64,000 nucleotides of DNA, taken from contig NZ_JAJOYU010000002.1 of NCBI RefSeq assembly GCF_021290985.1, forward strand, positions 124,001-188,000, given 5' to 3'. A model generated the notes under the pieces. The model saw nothing but the letters and a program-made list of their open reading frames with translations, was not told where the DNA came from and did no database searches. The translations under genes were made by a program, and so were the position numbers. This DNA comes from Rheinheimera soli. Its GTDB lineage: Bacteria > Pseudomonadota > Gammaproteobacteria > Enterobacterales > Alteromonadaceae. Shown in pieces: positions 8,857 to 18,065 of this stretch (positions are counted from its first letter, which is position 1; each line of letters opens with the position of its first letter).

Positions 8857-9192
8857 TTAAATATAGTTCTCTTGGTGGATACGGATAAATAAATCTGTTC
8901 CCGCTTTGCTGTAATCTACTTTGTACTCTTTATTATTCAGCGCCTGCACAAATAACAAGGTCTTGTTTTCGCTAAATACGTCTGAACTGGCGATATCGAC
9001 CAACTCCAGATAACGGGCTTTGGCGTCCACTTTGCTGGAAGGGACTTCTTCAGTAAATATTTTCACACCATGGCGAGTCGCCACAATCACCGGATCACCA
9101 GTATCATTAACAATAACTAAATCCACTTTTTTCTGCTTGTGGATCAAGGTGTTACGTCCACTGACTAAAAATGCTTTTTCGTAATTATTCAT
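8857..9192 (-). CDS. Unrecognised 111-residue protein
   Basis: I do not recognise this family. The protein has no signal or membrane segment and is mildly charged. Its pattern is mostly beta: KKVDLVIVNDTGDPVIVATR, then a short helix in KVDAKARYLELVDIA, then strands TLLFVQALN and DLFIRIHQ. The reading frame, codon use and a promoter-like TAGACA-18-CATAAT just upstream argue that it is real. It lies between the DUF342 and DUF2982 genes in the same orientation. A nine-base inverted repeat (GAGAACTAT at 8812-8820 with ATAGTTCTC at 8863-8871) covers its 3' end. Confidence 0.55.
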   Translation of the reverse strand: MNNYEKAFLVSGRNTLIHKQKKVDLVIVNDTGDPVIVATRHGVKIFTEEVPSSKVDAKARYLELVDIASSDVFSENKTLLFVQALNNKEYKVDYSKAGTDLFIRIHQENYI

Positions 9193-9229
9193 AACTGAAA
9201 TACCGTTTTTAATTTTATTTTATAGCGCC

Positions 9230-9259
9230 ATTATGATACAGACGCACATCAAGTGTCTA
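9230..9259 (-). promoter_or_regulatory. Candidate sigma70 promoter for the 111-residue gene
   Basis: On the minus strand TAGACA (9254-9259) and CATAAT (9230-9235) are separated by 18 bases, each one mismatch from consensus. The -35 element overlaps the stop codon of the DUF2982 gene. The predicted transcript would start about 30 bases before the ATG at 9192. Confidence 0.45.
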
Positions 9260-9925
9260 GGTGACTGTATTGTTTAAACATTGTAACCGGATTTGATTCA
9301 CTTTGCGGCAAAAATCAGCAGGTTCAGTGCCTATAGAAGTTATTGGAATAAACAGATCAAAGCCGGTTAATTGCCGCAATAATTGCATGCGTCGGGCAAA
9401 CATTGCAATAGCCCCTTTGTAGCTGCGTACTGCAGTCCTGTATTCACCTACTTCAATTAACAGATCTGAAGGGCAAGTACCGGTTGGGCAATTGCGGCCT
9501 AAGGCCGCGATAAGCAGGTGGCGCTGTTCCACCATCAGATTAACAGCCAGACGAGGCTGCAGTTGTAGCAAGAACTCATCATAGTCACGCAATTTCACGC
9601 CTACATAAGCTAATTCTTCTCCCGCAAGCTCGGGAATGGCGATAAAAGACAACCCCTGCCACGGCACAAACCAACGGCCTTTATGATGCACATAAGCAAA
9701 ACCTTGTTGGTCCAACTCTATCACATACAAAGGTTCTGTAAGTTTGGCATAGCCAGCGAACAGGCCTAACAGACAACAGATCAGCAATAACACCCAAGCC
9801 GTGCTATGCAGCAGATCGGGGATCAGCAGTAACAACAACAGCCATAACAGCAAAGCTGCACTGCTGAATAACAGGGTTTTGACGCCACCTCTGGCTGTAG
9901 CTGCTCTGTACTGGAGTTTTTCCAT
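9257..9925 (-). CDS. DUF2982 inner-membrane protein
   Basis: A 222-residue protein with two closely spaced hydrophobic helices in its first 65 residues and a cytoplasmic remainder. The remainder carries the DUF2982 pattern: YVIELDQQGFAYVHHKGRW, WQGLSFIAIP, LAYVGVKLRDYDEFL, PRLAVNLMVEQRHLL. The family is common in Alteromonadales and Vibrionales and has no known function; the conserved block resembles bacterial PH-like domains. I placed the start at the ATG at 9925. The longer frame to 9997 would add a 24-residue hydrophobic stretch without a better ribosome site, so either start is possible. Confidence 0.65.
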   Translation of the reverse strand: MEKLQYRAATARGGVKTLLFSSAALLLWLLLLLLIPDLLHSTAWVLLLICCLLGLFAGYAKLTEPLYVIELDQQGFAYVHHKGRWFVPWQGLSFIAIPELAGEELAYVGVKLRDYDEFLLQLQPRLAVNLMVEQRHLLIAALGRNCPTGTCPSDLLIEVGEYRTAVRSYKGAIAMFARRMQLLRQLTGFDLFIPITSIGTEPADFCRKVNQIRLQCLNNTVT

Positions 9926-10133
9926 TAATCCATATACCAAAAATAAAAGGCCGCCATCAGCACAACCCAGACGATATAAAAGCGCATATTGTGGCAAAAC
10001 TCACACTTTTGTTCCGACATTCGCTCCTCCGATACGACCAACACCTGAGTCATTGCGATAACCAGTGAACTGTGTTGGCTAATATTCCCTACAATAAAGC
10101 CCATTATTTAAAGAGTACCAGACTGGAGTTACC

Positions 10134-11189
10134 GTGACGCAAAAAAATTCGCGCCTGATATGGGTTTTACTAATTGGCATGTCCGCATTTGTTGTCTTTC
10201 TTTTTCTTCAAAATCAATCACCTGCAGAAGAGCAAAAAGCGACAAATTCAGCCACTTTAGTGACGACTCAAGTAGTCAGTCCTTCTGCCTTAGTACGTCA
10301 GGTCACTAGCCTCGGTACTGCTCTTGCGAATGAGTCAGTGCAAATCGTGACGAACACCAGTGACTACCTGACAGCATTGCATATCAATGAAGGTCAGCGT
10401 GTTGAAAAAGGCCAATTAATTGCACAGTTAAATGATGTGGAAGAACGCGCCCGTGTTGCCGAATTGTCTGCCTCTTTGCTGGATCAAAAACGCCAGTTAG
10501 ACAGGGTGAAAAATCTGGCAAAAACTCAGGCCACAGCTCAGTCTTTACTAGACGAACAACAAACCAGAGTAAACACCACCCAGGCTCAGCTCGATGCGGT
10601 CAAAGCCCGTTTAAATGAAATGACCATTCGCGCCCCTTTTAGTGGTGTGCTGGGTTTACGTCAGGTCAGTGAAGGCGCGTATTTAACTTCTGGCACAGTG
10701 CTGACCACGCTGGATGATTTAAACCTCATTCGACTGGAATTTAGTGTGGCTGAATATTATCTGGCTCAGTTGAAACCCGGTATGGCCGTTAACTCCAGCA
10801 GTGTTGCTTACCCTGGCAAAGTATTTACTGGTCAGATCAAGGCTATTGATACCCGTTTAGACCCTGTCACCCGCTCTGTGAAAGTGCATGCTTTAGTGCC
10901 TAACGAGCAACTGGAATTACGTCCAGGCATGTTGCTGAATGTGGGAGTGACATTGGATGAACTGCAAGCGCTGCAAATTTCAGAAAAGGCTATAGTGCCG
11001 TTACAGAATAAGCATTACGTCTTTGTGGTGAACAAAGACAACAGCGTGACACAAACCGAAGTTCAGTTAGGCCAGCGTATGCCGGGTCTGGTGGAGATAG
11101 TGTCTGGTCTGAGCTCAGGTGATGAAGTGGTGATTGAAGGCACCACCAAAATTCGCTCTGGTTCATTGATCACTAAAGTGGGGCAATAA
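10134..11189 (+). CDS. RND efflux periplasmic adaptor (membrane fusion protein)
   Basis: A 351-residue MexA/AcrA-type adaptor. Residues 8-26 are an uncleaved membrane anchor or signal. A biotinyl-lipoyl half follows (YLTALHINEGQRVEKGQLIAQL), then a short alpha-helical hairpin (about residues 100-165), the second lipoyl half (APFSGVLGLRQVSEGAYL), the beta-barrel (KPGMAV, ITLDPVTRSVKVHA-like segment) and a membrane-proximal domain. The GTG start at 10134 is chosen because GGAG lies six bases upstream. It directly precedes the pump gene (2-base gap), forming an efflux operon. No regulator or outer-membrane channel gene is adjacent. Confidence 0.88.
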   Translation: MTQKNSRLIWVLLIGMSAFVVFLFLQNQSPAEEQKATNSATLVTTQVVSPSALVRQVTSLGTALANESVQIVTNTSDYLTALHINEGQRVEKGQLIAQLNDVEERARVAELSASLLDQKRQLDRVKNLAKTQATAQSLLDEQQTRVNTTQAQLDAVKARLNEMTIRAPFSGVLGLRQVSEGAYLTSGTVLTTLDDLNLIRLEFSVAEYYLAQLKPGMAVNSSSVAYPGKVFTGQIKAIDTRLDPVTRSVKVHALVPNEQLELRPGMLLNVGVTLDELQALQISEKAIVPLQNKHYVFVVNKDNSVTQTEVQLGQRMPGLVEIVSGLSSGDEVVIEGTTKIRSGSLITKVGQ

Positions 11190-11191
11190 AC

Positions 11192-14100
11192 ATGTGGCTT
11201 TCAGACGTTTCGGTCAAAAGGCCGGTTTTTGCCACAGTAGTGAATCTGATTTTACTGATTTTCGGTATTGTCTGTTTCACTATGCTGCCACTGCGTGAAT
11301 TCCCGGATATTGATGCGCCTATAGTGACAGTCAGTACCGACTACCCTGGCGCTTCCGCAGAGATTGTTGAGACCAAAATCACTCAGCCTATTGAAGACAG
11401 GATCTCGGGTATTGAGGGCATCAAAAACATCAGTTCCAACAGTCGTGATGGCCGTTCTAATGTCACCATCGAATTTAATGTCAATCGTGACATCGATGCA
11501 GCAGCCAATGATGTGCGCGAGCGGGTGTCGCGGATTCTGGACAACCTGCCGGACCAGGCTTTCCCACCTGAAGTATTTAAAGCAGACGGAGACGATGACA
11601 CTATTGCCTGGTTTGTGCTGAACAGCGAAACCATGACCAACCTGGAATTATCCGACTACGCCGACCGTTACATAGTCGAGCGTTTTTCAGTAGTAGATGG
11701 TGTGGCCCGAATTCAAATTGGCGGCGAACGCCGTTATGCAATGCGGTTGTGGCTGGATAAAGATGCGATGGCCGCCCGTGGTGTCACAGTACAGGATATT
11801 GAAACTGTGCTGCGCGCAGAGAACGTTGAGCTGCCCGCCGGTAACATCAAATCTGAAGACCGGAACTTTACCGTTCGGGTAGTGCGTACTTACAAAACAC
11901 AACAGGACTTTAACCGTTTAGCCATTAAACGGGGTGAAGACAATTATCTGGTGCGTTTGGGCGAAGTGGCTCAGGTGATTTTAAGCTCGGAAGACGAAGA
12001 AAACGAATTCCGCGGTGATGGTAAAAACCTGCTGGGTATCGGCATTATCAAGCAGTCCAAAGCCAATACGCTGGATGTAGTGAAAAATGCCAGGGCAGAA
12101 ATGGAAAAAGTAAAAGCCATTTTACCCGCTGGCACTACGATTGAACCAGGCTACGACTCCTCCTTGTTTATCGCTGAATCGATCAAAGAGGTCTACAACA
12201 CCTTAGGTATTGCCATGGGTATGGTGGTGCTGGTGATCTTCCTGTTCCTGGGGAATTTACGCGCAACCTTTATTCCTGCTGTCACTGTGCCTGTGGCCTT
12301 AGTTGCCGCTGTGACTGTGCTGTACGCTTTGGATTTTTCCATCAACTTATTAACCTTGCTGGCTATGGTGCTGGCGATAGGTTTAGTCGTAGATGACTCC
12401 ATTGTTGTTTTAGAAAACATCTATCGCCGTATTGAAGAAGGCGAACATCCGCTTTTAGCATCGTACCGTGGTGCCCGAGAAGTAGGTTTTGCAGTAGTAG
12501 CTACTACTTTGGTACTTATTTCTGTCTTTGTGCCGCTGGTGTTTATGCAAGGTGAACTGGGCAAACTCTTTACTGAGTTTGCCTTAGCAGTAGCTGCCGC
12601 TGTGGTGTTCTCTGGTATTACAGCATTAACGCTGTCCCCTATGCTGGCCAGTAAATTACTGACCCATAAAAAACGTGAGTCCCGTTTCAGCGCCGCTATG
12701 CACAAAGGCTTCGCGAGACTGGAAACAGGTTACCGTAATCAACTGAATGGCGTGATGAATTATCGTTGGCCTACGCTCGCTGTGTTAGTGCTGAGCTTTG
12801 TGGCGACTCTGCTGCTGCTAAAACTCATTCCTTCTGAACTAGCACCGCAAGAAGACAGAGGAACCTTTTTTGTCAATATGAGTGGTGCTGAAGGCGCAAG
12901 TTACGGCAACAACAGCAGGAATATGCGGCTGATTGAAGACATTTTGATGCCCTACTACGAAACAGGTGAATTTAACCGCTTGTTGATCAGGGTTCCTGGC
13001 TGGGGTAACTCAGGAGGCGTAGCCATCATTGGCACTGAAAACTGGACCAACGGAAAAAGACGGACCTCAGAGCTGATGCAGGAAGTCAGCGGTAAGCTGA
13101 ACGAATTGCCAGACGTAAAAGCTTTTACCTTTATGCGCAGTGGCTTAGGTGGCGGTCGTGGCGGTGGTCGTCCTGTGCAGTTTGTTATTCAGGGCAATAC
13201 CTATCAGGAACTTGTAGAGTGGCGTGACATAGTACTGGCCAAAGCCGCAGACAATCCAAATCTGCAAATGCTGGATCATGACTACAAAGAAACAGTGCCT
13301 CAGGTGCTGGTTGAAATTAACAGCGAACGGGCTGCCGATTTAGGTATCTCAGTGGGTGCTGTGGGTCAGGCGCTGGAAGCTATGCTGGGCGGCCGCAGGG
13401 TCACAACTTTCCTCGACAGAGGCAAAGAATATGATGTGATACTGGAAGGTGAAGACAAAGATTTTGCGCAACCCGGCAGTATCAGCAATGTCTATGTGCG
13501 CTCTACTCAGTCTGGCCAGTTGGTGCCGCTGGATAACTTAGTCACGTTAAAAGAAGCGGCAACGACATCCAGCCTGAACCGTTATAACAGGATGCGCAGT
13601 ATTACTATCACAGCCAATCTGGCACCAGGTTACAGCTTAGGTGAAGCTTTGGAGTTTTTAGAAACCACTGTCAGAGAAAATATCGAAGCGCCGGTGGGGA
13701 TAGACTACAAAGGTGAGTCATTGCTGTTTAAAGAAAGTGGTGAGTCCACAGTGCTTATTTTTGCGCTGGCGCTTTTGATCACCTACCTGGTATTGGCCGC
13801 TCAGTTTGAAAGTTTTATCCATCCTTTTGTGATCATGCTGACAGTACCGCTGGGTTTAGTGGGTGCTTTAGCAGGTCTGTATTTAGCAGGTATGACGCTG
13901 AATATATACAGTCAAATAGGCTTGGTGATGCTGATAGGTTTGGTGGCGAAAAACGGTATTTTAATAGTCGAATTTGCCAACCAGCTGCGTGACGCCGGAG
14001 TAGAGTTTGAAGAAGCCATTAAACGGGCTTCCGCCTTGCGTTTACGCCCTATTGTGATGACAGCTTTTACCACTGTATTCAGCGCCATTCCGTTGATTGT

Positions 14101-14305
14101 CACGACTGGTCCGGGCTCAGAAAGCCGGATGGTGATAGGGATGGTGATTTTCGCTGGCGTAGGTGTCGCCACTTTGCTGACGATTTATGTAGTGCCTGTG
14201 GCTTATATGGTATTGGCCCGCAATACAGGCTCACCGCAGGCTATCAGTAAGCAATTGGAACAACTGGACTCTGAAGCGCCAGCCAAATCAGAACAGCCTC
14301 ACTAA
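11192..14305 (+). CDS. RND (HAE1 family) efflux pump, inner-membrane subunit
   Basis: A 1037-residue AcrB/MexB-type transporter of full length, starting MWLSDVSVKRPVFATVVN. Twelve membrane helices are expected: one at the N terminus, then two groups of helices flanking two large periplasmic domains. The proton-relay aspartates are in GLVVDDSIVVLENIYRR (helix 4) and the partner lysine in GLVAKNGILIVEFANQL (helix 10). A glycine-rich GGGRGGGRPVQF loop occurs in the second porter domain. It exports drugs or metabolites driven by protons, together with the upstream adaptor and a TolC-type channel encoded elsewhere. The substrate cannot be inferred. Confidence 0.92.
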   Translation: MWLSDVSVKRPVFATVVNLILLIFGIVCFTMLPLREFPDIDAPIVTVSTDYPGASAEIVETKITQPIEDRISGIEGIKNISSNSRDGRSNVTIEFNVNRDIDAAANDVRERVSRILDNLPDQAFPPEVFKADGDDDTIAWFVLNSETMTNLELSDYADRYIVERFSVVDGVARIQIGGERRYAMRLWLDKDAMAARGVTVQDIETVLRAENVELPAGNIKSEDRNFTVRVVRTYKTQQDFNRLAIKRGEDNYLVRLGEVAQVILSSEDEENEFRGDGKNLLGIGIIKQSKANTLDVVKNARAEMEKVKAILPAGTTIEPGYDSSLFIAESIKEVYNTLGIAMGMVVLVIFLFLGNLRATFIPAVTVPVALVAAVTVLYALDFSINLLTLLAMVLAIGLVVDDSIVVLENIYRRIEEGEHPLLASYRGAREVGFAVVATTLVLISVFVPLVFMQGELGKLFTEFALAVAAAVVFSGITALTLSPMLASKLLTHKKRESRFSAAMHKGFARLETGYRNQLNGVMNYRWPTLAVLVLSFVATLLLLKLIPSELAPQEDRGTFFVNMSGAEGASYGNNSRNMRLIEDILMPYYETGEFNRLLIRVPGWGNSGGVAIIGTENWTNGKRRTSELMQEVSGKLNELPDVKAFTFMRSGLGGGRGGGRPVQFVIQGNTYQELVEWRDIVLAKAADNPNLQMLDHDYKETVPQVLVEINSERAADLGISVGAVGQALEAMLGGRRVTTFLDRGKEYDVILEGEDKDFAQPGSISNVYVRSTQSGQLVPLDNLVTLKEAATTSSLNRYNRMRSITITANLAPGYSLGEALEFLETTVRENIEAPVGIDYKGESLLFKESGESTVLIFALALLITYLVLAAQFESFIHPFVIMLTVPLGLVGALAGLYLAGMTLNIYSQIGLVMLIGLVAKNGILIVEFANQLRDAGVEFEEAIKRASALRLRPIVMTAFTTVFSAIPLIVTTGPGSESRMVIGMVIFAGVGVATLLTIYVVPVAYMVLARNTGSPQAISKQLEQLDSEAPAKSEQPH

Positions 14306-14315
14306 GCCCTTCATC

Positions 14316-14358
14316 ACAGCCTCTGCACTCTTTATAGTGCTGCAGAGGCTGTTCTTTA
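14316..14358 (+). terminator. Intrinsic terminator of the RND efflux operon
   Basis: A perfect 12-bp stem ACAGCCTCTGCA (14316-14327) and TGCAGAGGCTGT (14341-14352), followed by TCTTTA. It lies directly past the pump gene stop codon. Confidence 0.7.
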
Positions 14359-14487
14359 CCCGGTTGATACCCCTGTTTATGTTCTTTGCCAACACAATTC
14401 ATTAGTCTTTGTTATAGATCTGGTTTATTCAGTTAAAAATCAGCTACCTTAGCCACAGACATATAGTGCTGAAGGGAACAAAGGACA

Positions 14488-16095
14488 ATGGATTACTGGC
14501 TGCTGGTTTGCGCACTTTTTCCTGTGCTGAGCGTGTTTCTTTTTCTGGTGATCTTACGCTGGCCTGCCCGTAAAGCTATGCCCTTGTGTCTGCTGGGAAC
14601 TGCGGTTCTCAGTGCCACTTTATGGGCTGTACCAGCTTTACACATTGCTGCCAGTGTAGCTGAAGGTCTGGTGATCGCCGCCACTGTGTTGTGGGTGGTG
14701 TTTGGCGCTTTATTGCTGCTGAACCTGCTGGAAAACAATGGCAGTTTTTTACTGATCCGCCGTGGTTTTGCCAGCATCTCCAGCGATCAGCGTATTCAGT
14801 TATTGTTTGTTGGCTGGTTACTGGTGGCATTTTTGGAAGGGGCTGCAGGTTTTGGTACTCCGGCTGCTATAGCCGCACCCTTGCTGATTGCTTTGGGCTT
14901 CAAACCTCTGGCTGCTGTGGTACTAACCTTAATTGCAGATTCAGTGCCTGTGTCTTTTGGTGCCATTGGCACTCCGGTGCTGGTTGGATTAACCAATGGT
15001 TTACCCGGTGTGTCGCCTGAGCTTATTCAACAAAGCGCTGTGATGGCGGCCAGTATTGATTTGTTTTGCGCCAGTTTAATACCAGTTTTGATGTGCATGC
15101 TGTTATGCCGTTTTTTTAGTGATAGCCCAAGCTGGCGTTCGGGTTTAGCTATTGCACCATTGGCTTTTTTATCCGGTCTTTGTTACAGCCTGCCCGCCTT
15201 TTTGGTGGCCCGTTATCTTGGACCTGAGTTTCCGTCTTTGTTGGGTGCTTTGTCTGGCTTGATGTTACTGAGCCTATTGGTGCGTTTTGGTATAGCTGTA
15301 CCCGCTGTGGTGTGGCGCTGCCAGCCTGAAGCGCAGGAAACAGCAACGGAAAACAGCACAGCATTGAGCAAACTCAGTGTATTCAAAGCCTGGGGCGCTT
15401 ATGTGTTGCTGGCAACCTTATTGATCCTCAGCCGGCTGGAGTTTTTGCCTTTTAAAGCAATGCTGCAGGCTGTCGAATTACAGTGGGCAGACATTTTTGG
15501 TTCTACCTTATCCGCCACTGTACAACCTTTGTATTTGCCAGGAAGCTTATTTGTGCTGACCGTCTTAGTGCTACTGCCATGGCAAACAAAGCGTCGCCAA
15601 CTGCTGTATAAAGCGACTACTGAAAGTTTAAGCAGGATCTGGCCTGCAGCTATTACTCTGGCAAGCGCTGTGCCTATGGTGCGATTGTTTTTACATTCAG
15701 ACCTGAACAGCGCTGAATTGCCTGCTATGCCTATGTATCTGGCCGCCATTGCCAGCGAACATCTGGCAGATATCTGGTTATGGTGTGCGCCCTGGGTCGG
15801 TGCTTTGGGTTCCTTTATTGCCGGTTCTGCGACCTTTTCTAATCTGATGTTTGCCAGTATGCAGCAACAACTGGCTACAGACTCAGAACTGCCGCTGCAA
15901 TTGGTGCTGGCATTGCAAATGCTGGGAGCCAATGCAGGCAATATGCTGTGTGTAGTCAACGTCGTTGCTGCCGCTTCAGTGGTCAGATTAACAGGTCAGG
16001 AAGGTCAAATTATGCGCTTCACTCTAATCCCTATGGCGCTGTATTGTTTACTGGCAAGCACTGTTGCAGTGGTGATTTCAGGCTTTATAACCTAG
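14488..16095 (+). CDS. lldP: L-lactate permease family transporter
   Basis: A 535-residue membrane protein with 12 or more hydrophobic helices. The LctP family signature is visible in [19 protein letters not shown], and further in [18 protein letters not shown] and the C-terminal [15 protein letters not shown] and [14 protein letters not shown]. The family imports L-lactate, D-lactate or glycolate by proton symport. No lactate dehydrogenase or lldR regulator gene is adjacent, so the exact hydroxyacid is uncertain. AAGGA precedes the ATG closely. Its 3' end overlaps the convergent solute-binding protein gene by 11 bases. Confidence 0.85.
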   Translation: MDYWLLVCALFPVLSVFLFLVILRWPARKAMPLCLLGTAVLSATLWAVPALHIAASVAEGLVIAATVLWVVFGALLLLNLLENNGSFLLIRRGFASISSDQRIQLLFVGWLLVAFLEGAAGFGTPAAIAAPLLIALGFKPLAAVVLTLIADSVPVSFGAIGTPVLVGLTNGLPGVSPELIQQSAVMAASIDLFCASLIPVLMCMLLCRFFSDSPSWRSGLAIAPLAFLSGLCYSLPAFLVARYLGPEFPSLLGALSGLMLLSLLVRFGIAVPAVVWRCQPEAQETATENSTALSKLSVFKAWGAYVLLATLLILSRLEFLPFKAMLQAVELQWADIFGSTLSATVQPLYLPGSLFVLTVLVLLPWQTKRRQLLYKATTESLSRIWPAAITLASAVPMVRLFLHSDLNSAELPAMPMYLAAIASEHLADIWLWCAPWVGALGSFIAGSATFSNLMFASMQQQLATDSELPLQLVLALQMLGANAGNMLCVVNVVAAASVVRLTGQEGQIMRFTLIPMALYCLLASTVAVVISGFIT

Positions 16096-16870
16096 CAGCA
16101 GGAGTCAGTGCATCAGCAGTTTTAGCCTGATAACGCTGCACTACTTTTGTTATTTCGCCCTGCTCATACAACTTCTGCCAGGCTTTTTGCAGTTTGATTA
16201 ACATAGGTTTGGACAAGGTATTTTTACTGAAGCCAAAATACACCGGGCTTTGGTAGACCAGCACTAAAGGGTGGTATTTTTCTGCATTTTTATACCTTTG
16301 GTTCTGCCAGTAGTGCAGCACAGTGTCATCTTCTAATATCGCATTCACCCTGCCGGCCTCTAACAAAGCCAGCTTGTCCTGAATACTGCTGATACTGACT
16401 AACTGCCGGGCAAAAAAAGGATTTTGCTTAAGCAGTGCAAATTCTTCACCGTAATAAGCGCCAATCAATTCTGCAATGCGACCAAGGTCAACATTTTCAC
16501 CTAAATCTTTTAACGTTTTGAATTTTGGCAATTTGGTAGGATTACCAATTAGCCACATGGACTCCATATGATGGGGGCCGACAAAAGAAAAGTCTTTTGT
16601 CCTGGCATCGCTGTAGGACAAATGACTAACAAAATCCAACTCTCCGGTTTTAATTTGTGCTAAAGCGCGCAACCAGGGAATATCTACAAGCTGCAATTCA
16701 CAACCCACTTCAGTTGCAAGTAATTGTGCAAGTTCCACTGTCTGGCCCTGCCAACTTTGCTCTTTGAGCAGCAGATAGGGCGGAAAATTGGTTTCCGCAG
16801 CCATTCGCAAGACACACGCATGGGCCAGTCCAGAATACAACAGAATCCAAAGCAACAATCCCTTCAGCAT
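16085..16870 (-). CDS. Periplasmic solute-binding protein, SBP_bac_3 family
   Basis: A 261-residue exported protein with signal peptide (residues 1-18, ending LAHAC). It has the family 3 binding-protein layout: [13 protein letters not shown] at the mature N terminus, [17 protein letters not shown], a [22 protein letters not shown] core, and the second lobe with [14 protein letters not shown]. No ABC permease or ATPase lies nearby, so this could be a stand-alone binding or sensor-type protein of the kind common in Alteromonadales. The ATG at 16870 has AGGA seven bases upstream; an extra TTG codon in frame is discounted. Confidence 0.8.
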   Translation of the reverse strand: MLKGLLLWILLYSGLAHACVLRMAAETNFPPYLLLKEQSWQGQTVELAQLLATEVGCELQLVDIPWLRALAQIKTGELDFVSHLSYSDARTKDFSFVGPHHMESMWLIGNPTKLPKFKTLKDLGENVDLGRIAELIGAYYGEEFALLKQNPFFARQLVSISSIQDKLALLEAGRVNAILEDDTVLHYWQNQRYKNAEKYHPLVLVYQSPVYFGFSKNTLSKPMLIKLQKAWQKLYEQGEITKVVQRYQAKTADALTPAARL

Positions 16871-17022
16871 CAAAGATCCTATGGGTTAGATCAGACAATT
16901 CTACTATGACTCTACTATTGCACGGCCTGAGCCGCTTTGCCAGAGATGGCGAGCAGAGGATAAACAAAAGCCAGGGCTTTGTGCTGACGTTTGCCCTCCC
17001 GCTCTGATACACTGCGCTGGTT

Positions 17023-17164
17023 TTGTTGAAGGTGTTCTGCAAAAGCGAATAGCTCATGCAGGAACTTAAAAGGGAAACAGGTGGAAGTCCTGTACTGTAC
17101 CCGCAACTGTAAGCCGCTGTTGACCTGTCAACAGGCTGGCAAGTCAGATGTCCTGCCTTTACAA
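17023..17164 (+). promoter_or_regulatory. Cobalamin riboswitch ahead of the B12 salvage operon
   Basis: The conserved adenosylcobalamin aptamer features are present in order: an AAAAGGGAA core strand, the ACAGG-tggaag-TCCTGT stem, CCCGCAACTGTAA, and the B12-box region AAGTCAGATGTCCTGCC. The ends TTGTTGAAGG (17023-17032) and CCTTTACAA (17156-17164) pair to close the aptamer. It stands about 115 bases before btuD, the first gene of a cobalamin transport and salvage operon, which supports control by cobalamin. Confidence 0.92.
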
Positions 17165-17279
17165 ACCTCAGGCGTTGCAACTCATTGCAGCACACAGTGC
17201 GGGCTTACACTGTGCCGGAACTCTGTGGCTTTGTTGCTGCTTGTCCTGGTCCCTGCCCGTTTTTTAATGGAGCGTTTCA
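17165..17279 (+). promoter_or_regulatory. Probable expression platform of the first cobalamin riboswitch
   Basis: This leader segment contains a stem CACAGTG (17193-17199) with CACTGTG (17208-17214). Near the start codon, GCCCG is followed by a run of T (about 17256-17265), which could pair with the CGGGC at about 17200-17204 to make a terminator. The GTG start of btuD follows with GGAG seven bases upstream. Which helix is the switch is inferred, not shown. Confidence 0.4.
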
Positions 17280-18065
17280 GTGGGCCACACCCCGGTTGTC
17301 GAATTTTTGCAGGTGCAGTTGCATATAGATCAGCAGCAGATTTTGACTGAGCTGACCTTTGCTATTGAGCAGGGTCAATTTGTTGGCTTGCTTGGCCCCA
17401 ATGGCGCAGGAAAAACCAGTCTGTTACGACTGCTGCAAAAAGAATATCACCCATCTTCCGGCCAGATTAAGTTTAAAAATCAGCCTCTTGGCAGTTTTAA
17501 CCAGTCTGAACTTGCGGCCAAAGTAGCCTTAGTCAGTCAGTTATCCGGCCCTTTATTTGATTTAACAGTGGCCGACGTGGTGCTGATGGGGCTTATTCCG
17601 CATAAAGCCTTGTGGCAAACCAATACAGAACAAGATCTGCTTCAGTTAAAGCAAAGCCTGAAATTGGTGGGGCTGGCAGATAAAGAGCGTCACTCCTTTG
17701 CCCATTTATCAGGGGGTGAACAACAACGGGTGTTATTGGCCCGCGCTGTGATGCAAAAACCTCTGTTGTTATTGTTAGACGAGCCCACCAACCATCTGGA
17801 TTTGTATTATCAGCATCAGGTGTTGCGTATTGCCAAAGCGCTCTCTATTACAGTGATCGCCAGTATTCATGATTTAAACCTGGCTTCACGGTACTGCGAC
17901 CGCTTGTTGCTGCTGAACAAAGGTCAACTGGTGGCTGATGGCACCGCAGAACAGGTGCTCACTCAAGAGCTGCTGACAGAGGTGTTCCGTATTCCTTGTT
18001 TAATCGATCAAAACCCTTTTGGTGATTGTCCCCGGGTTAGCTTTGGTTATAAGGACGACTTATGA
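17280..18065 (+). CDS. btuD: Cobalamin ABC transporter ATP-binding protein
   Basis: A 261-residue ABC ATPase. Walker A is GPNGAGKTS (about residues 39-47), the signature is LSGGEQQRVLLA, Walker B is LLLLLDEPTNHLD, and the switch histidine is in SIHDLNLASRYCD. It energises import of vitamin B12 and corrinoids across the inner membrane with BtuC and BtuF. It resembles FecE-family ATPases in general; assignment to B12 rests on the upstream riboswitch and the neighbouring genes. The GTG start has GGAG seven bases upstream. It overlaps btuC by four bases (ATGA). Confidence 0.9.
   Translation: MGHTPVVEFLQVQLHIDQQQILTELTFAIEQGQFVGLLGPNGAGKTSLLRLLQKEYHPSSGQIKFKNQPLGSFNQSELAAKVALVSQLSGPLFDLTVADVVLMGLIPHKALWQTNTEQDLLQLKQSLKLVGLADKERHSFAHLSGGEQQRVLLARAVMQKPLLLLLDEPTNHLDLYYQHQVLRIAKALSITVIASIHDLNLASRYCDRLLLLNKGQLVADGTAEQVLTQELLTEVFRIPCLIDQNPFGDCPRVSFGYKDDL

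Noticed and set aside
15399-15959. A 186-residue antisense frame inside the lactate permease gene
   Set aside because: Long antisense frames are expected opposite hydrophobic GC-moderate genes; the sense gene is a complete permease.
17193-17214. CACAGTG/CACTGTG hairpin as a free-standing terminator before btuD
   Set aside because: No T-tract follows it; kept only as part of the riboswitch expression platform.
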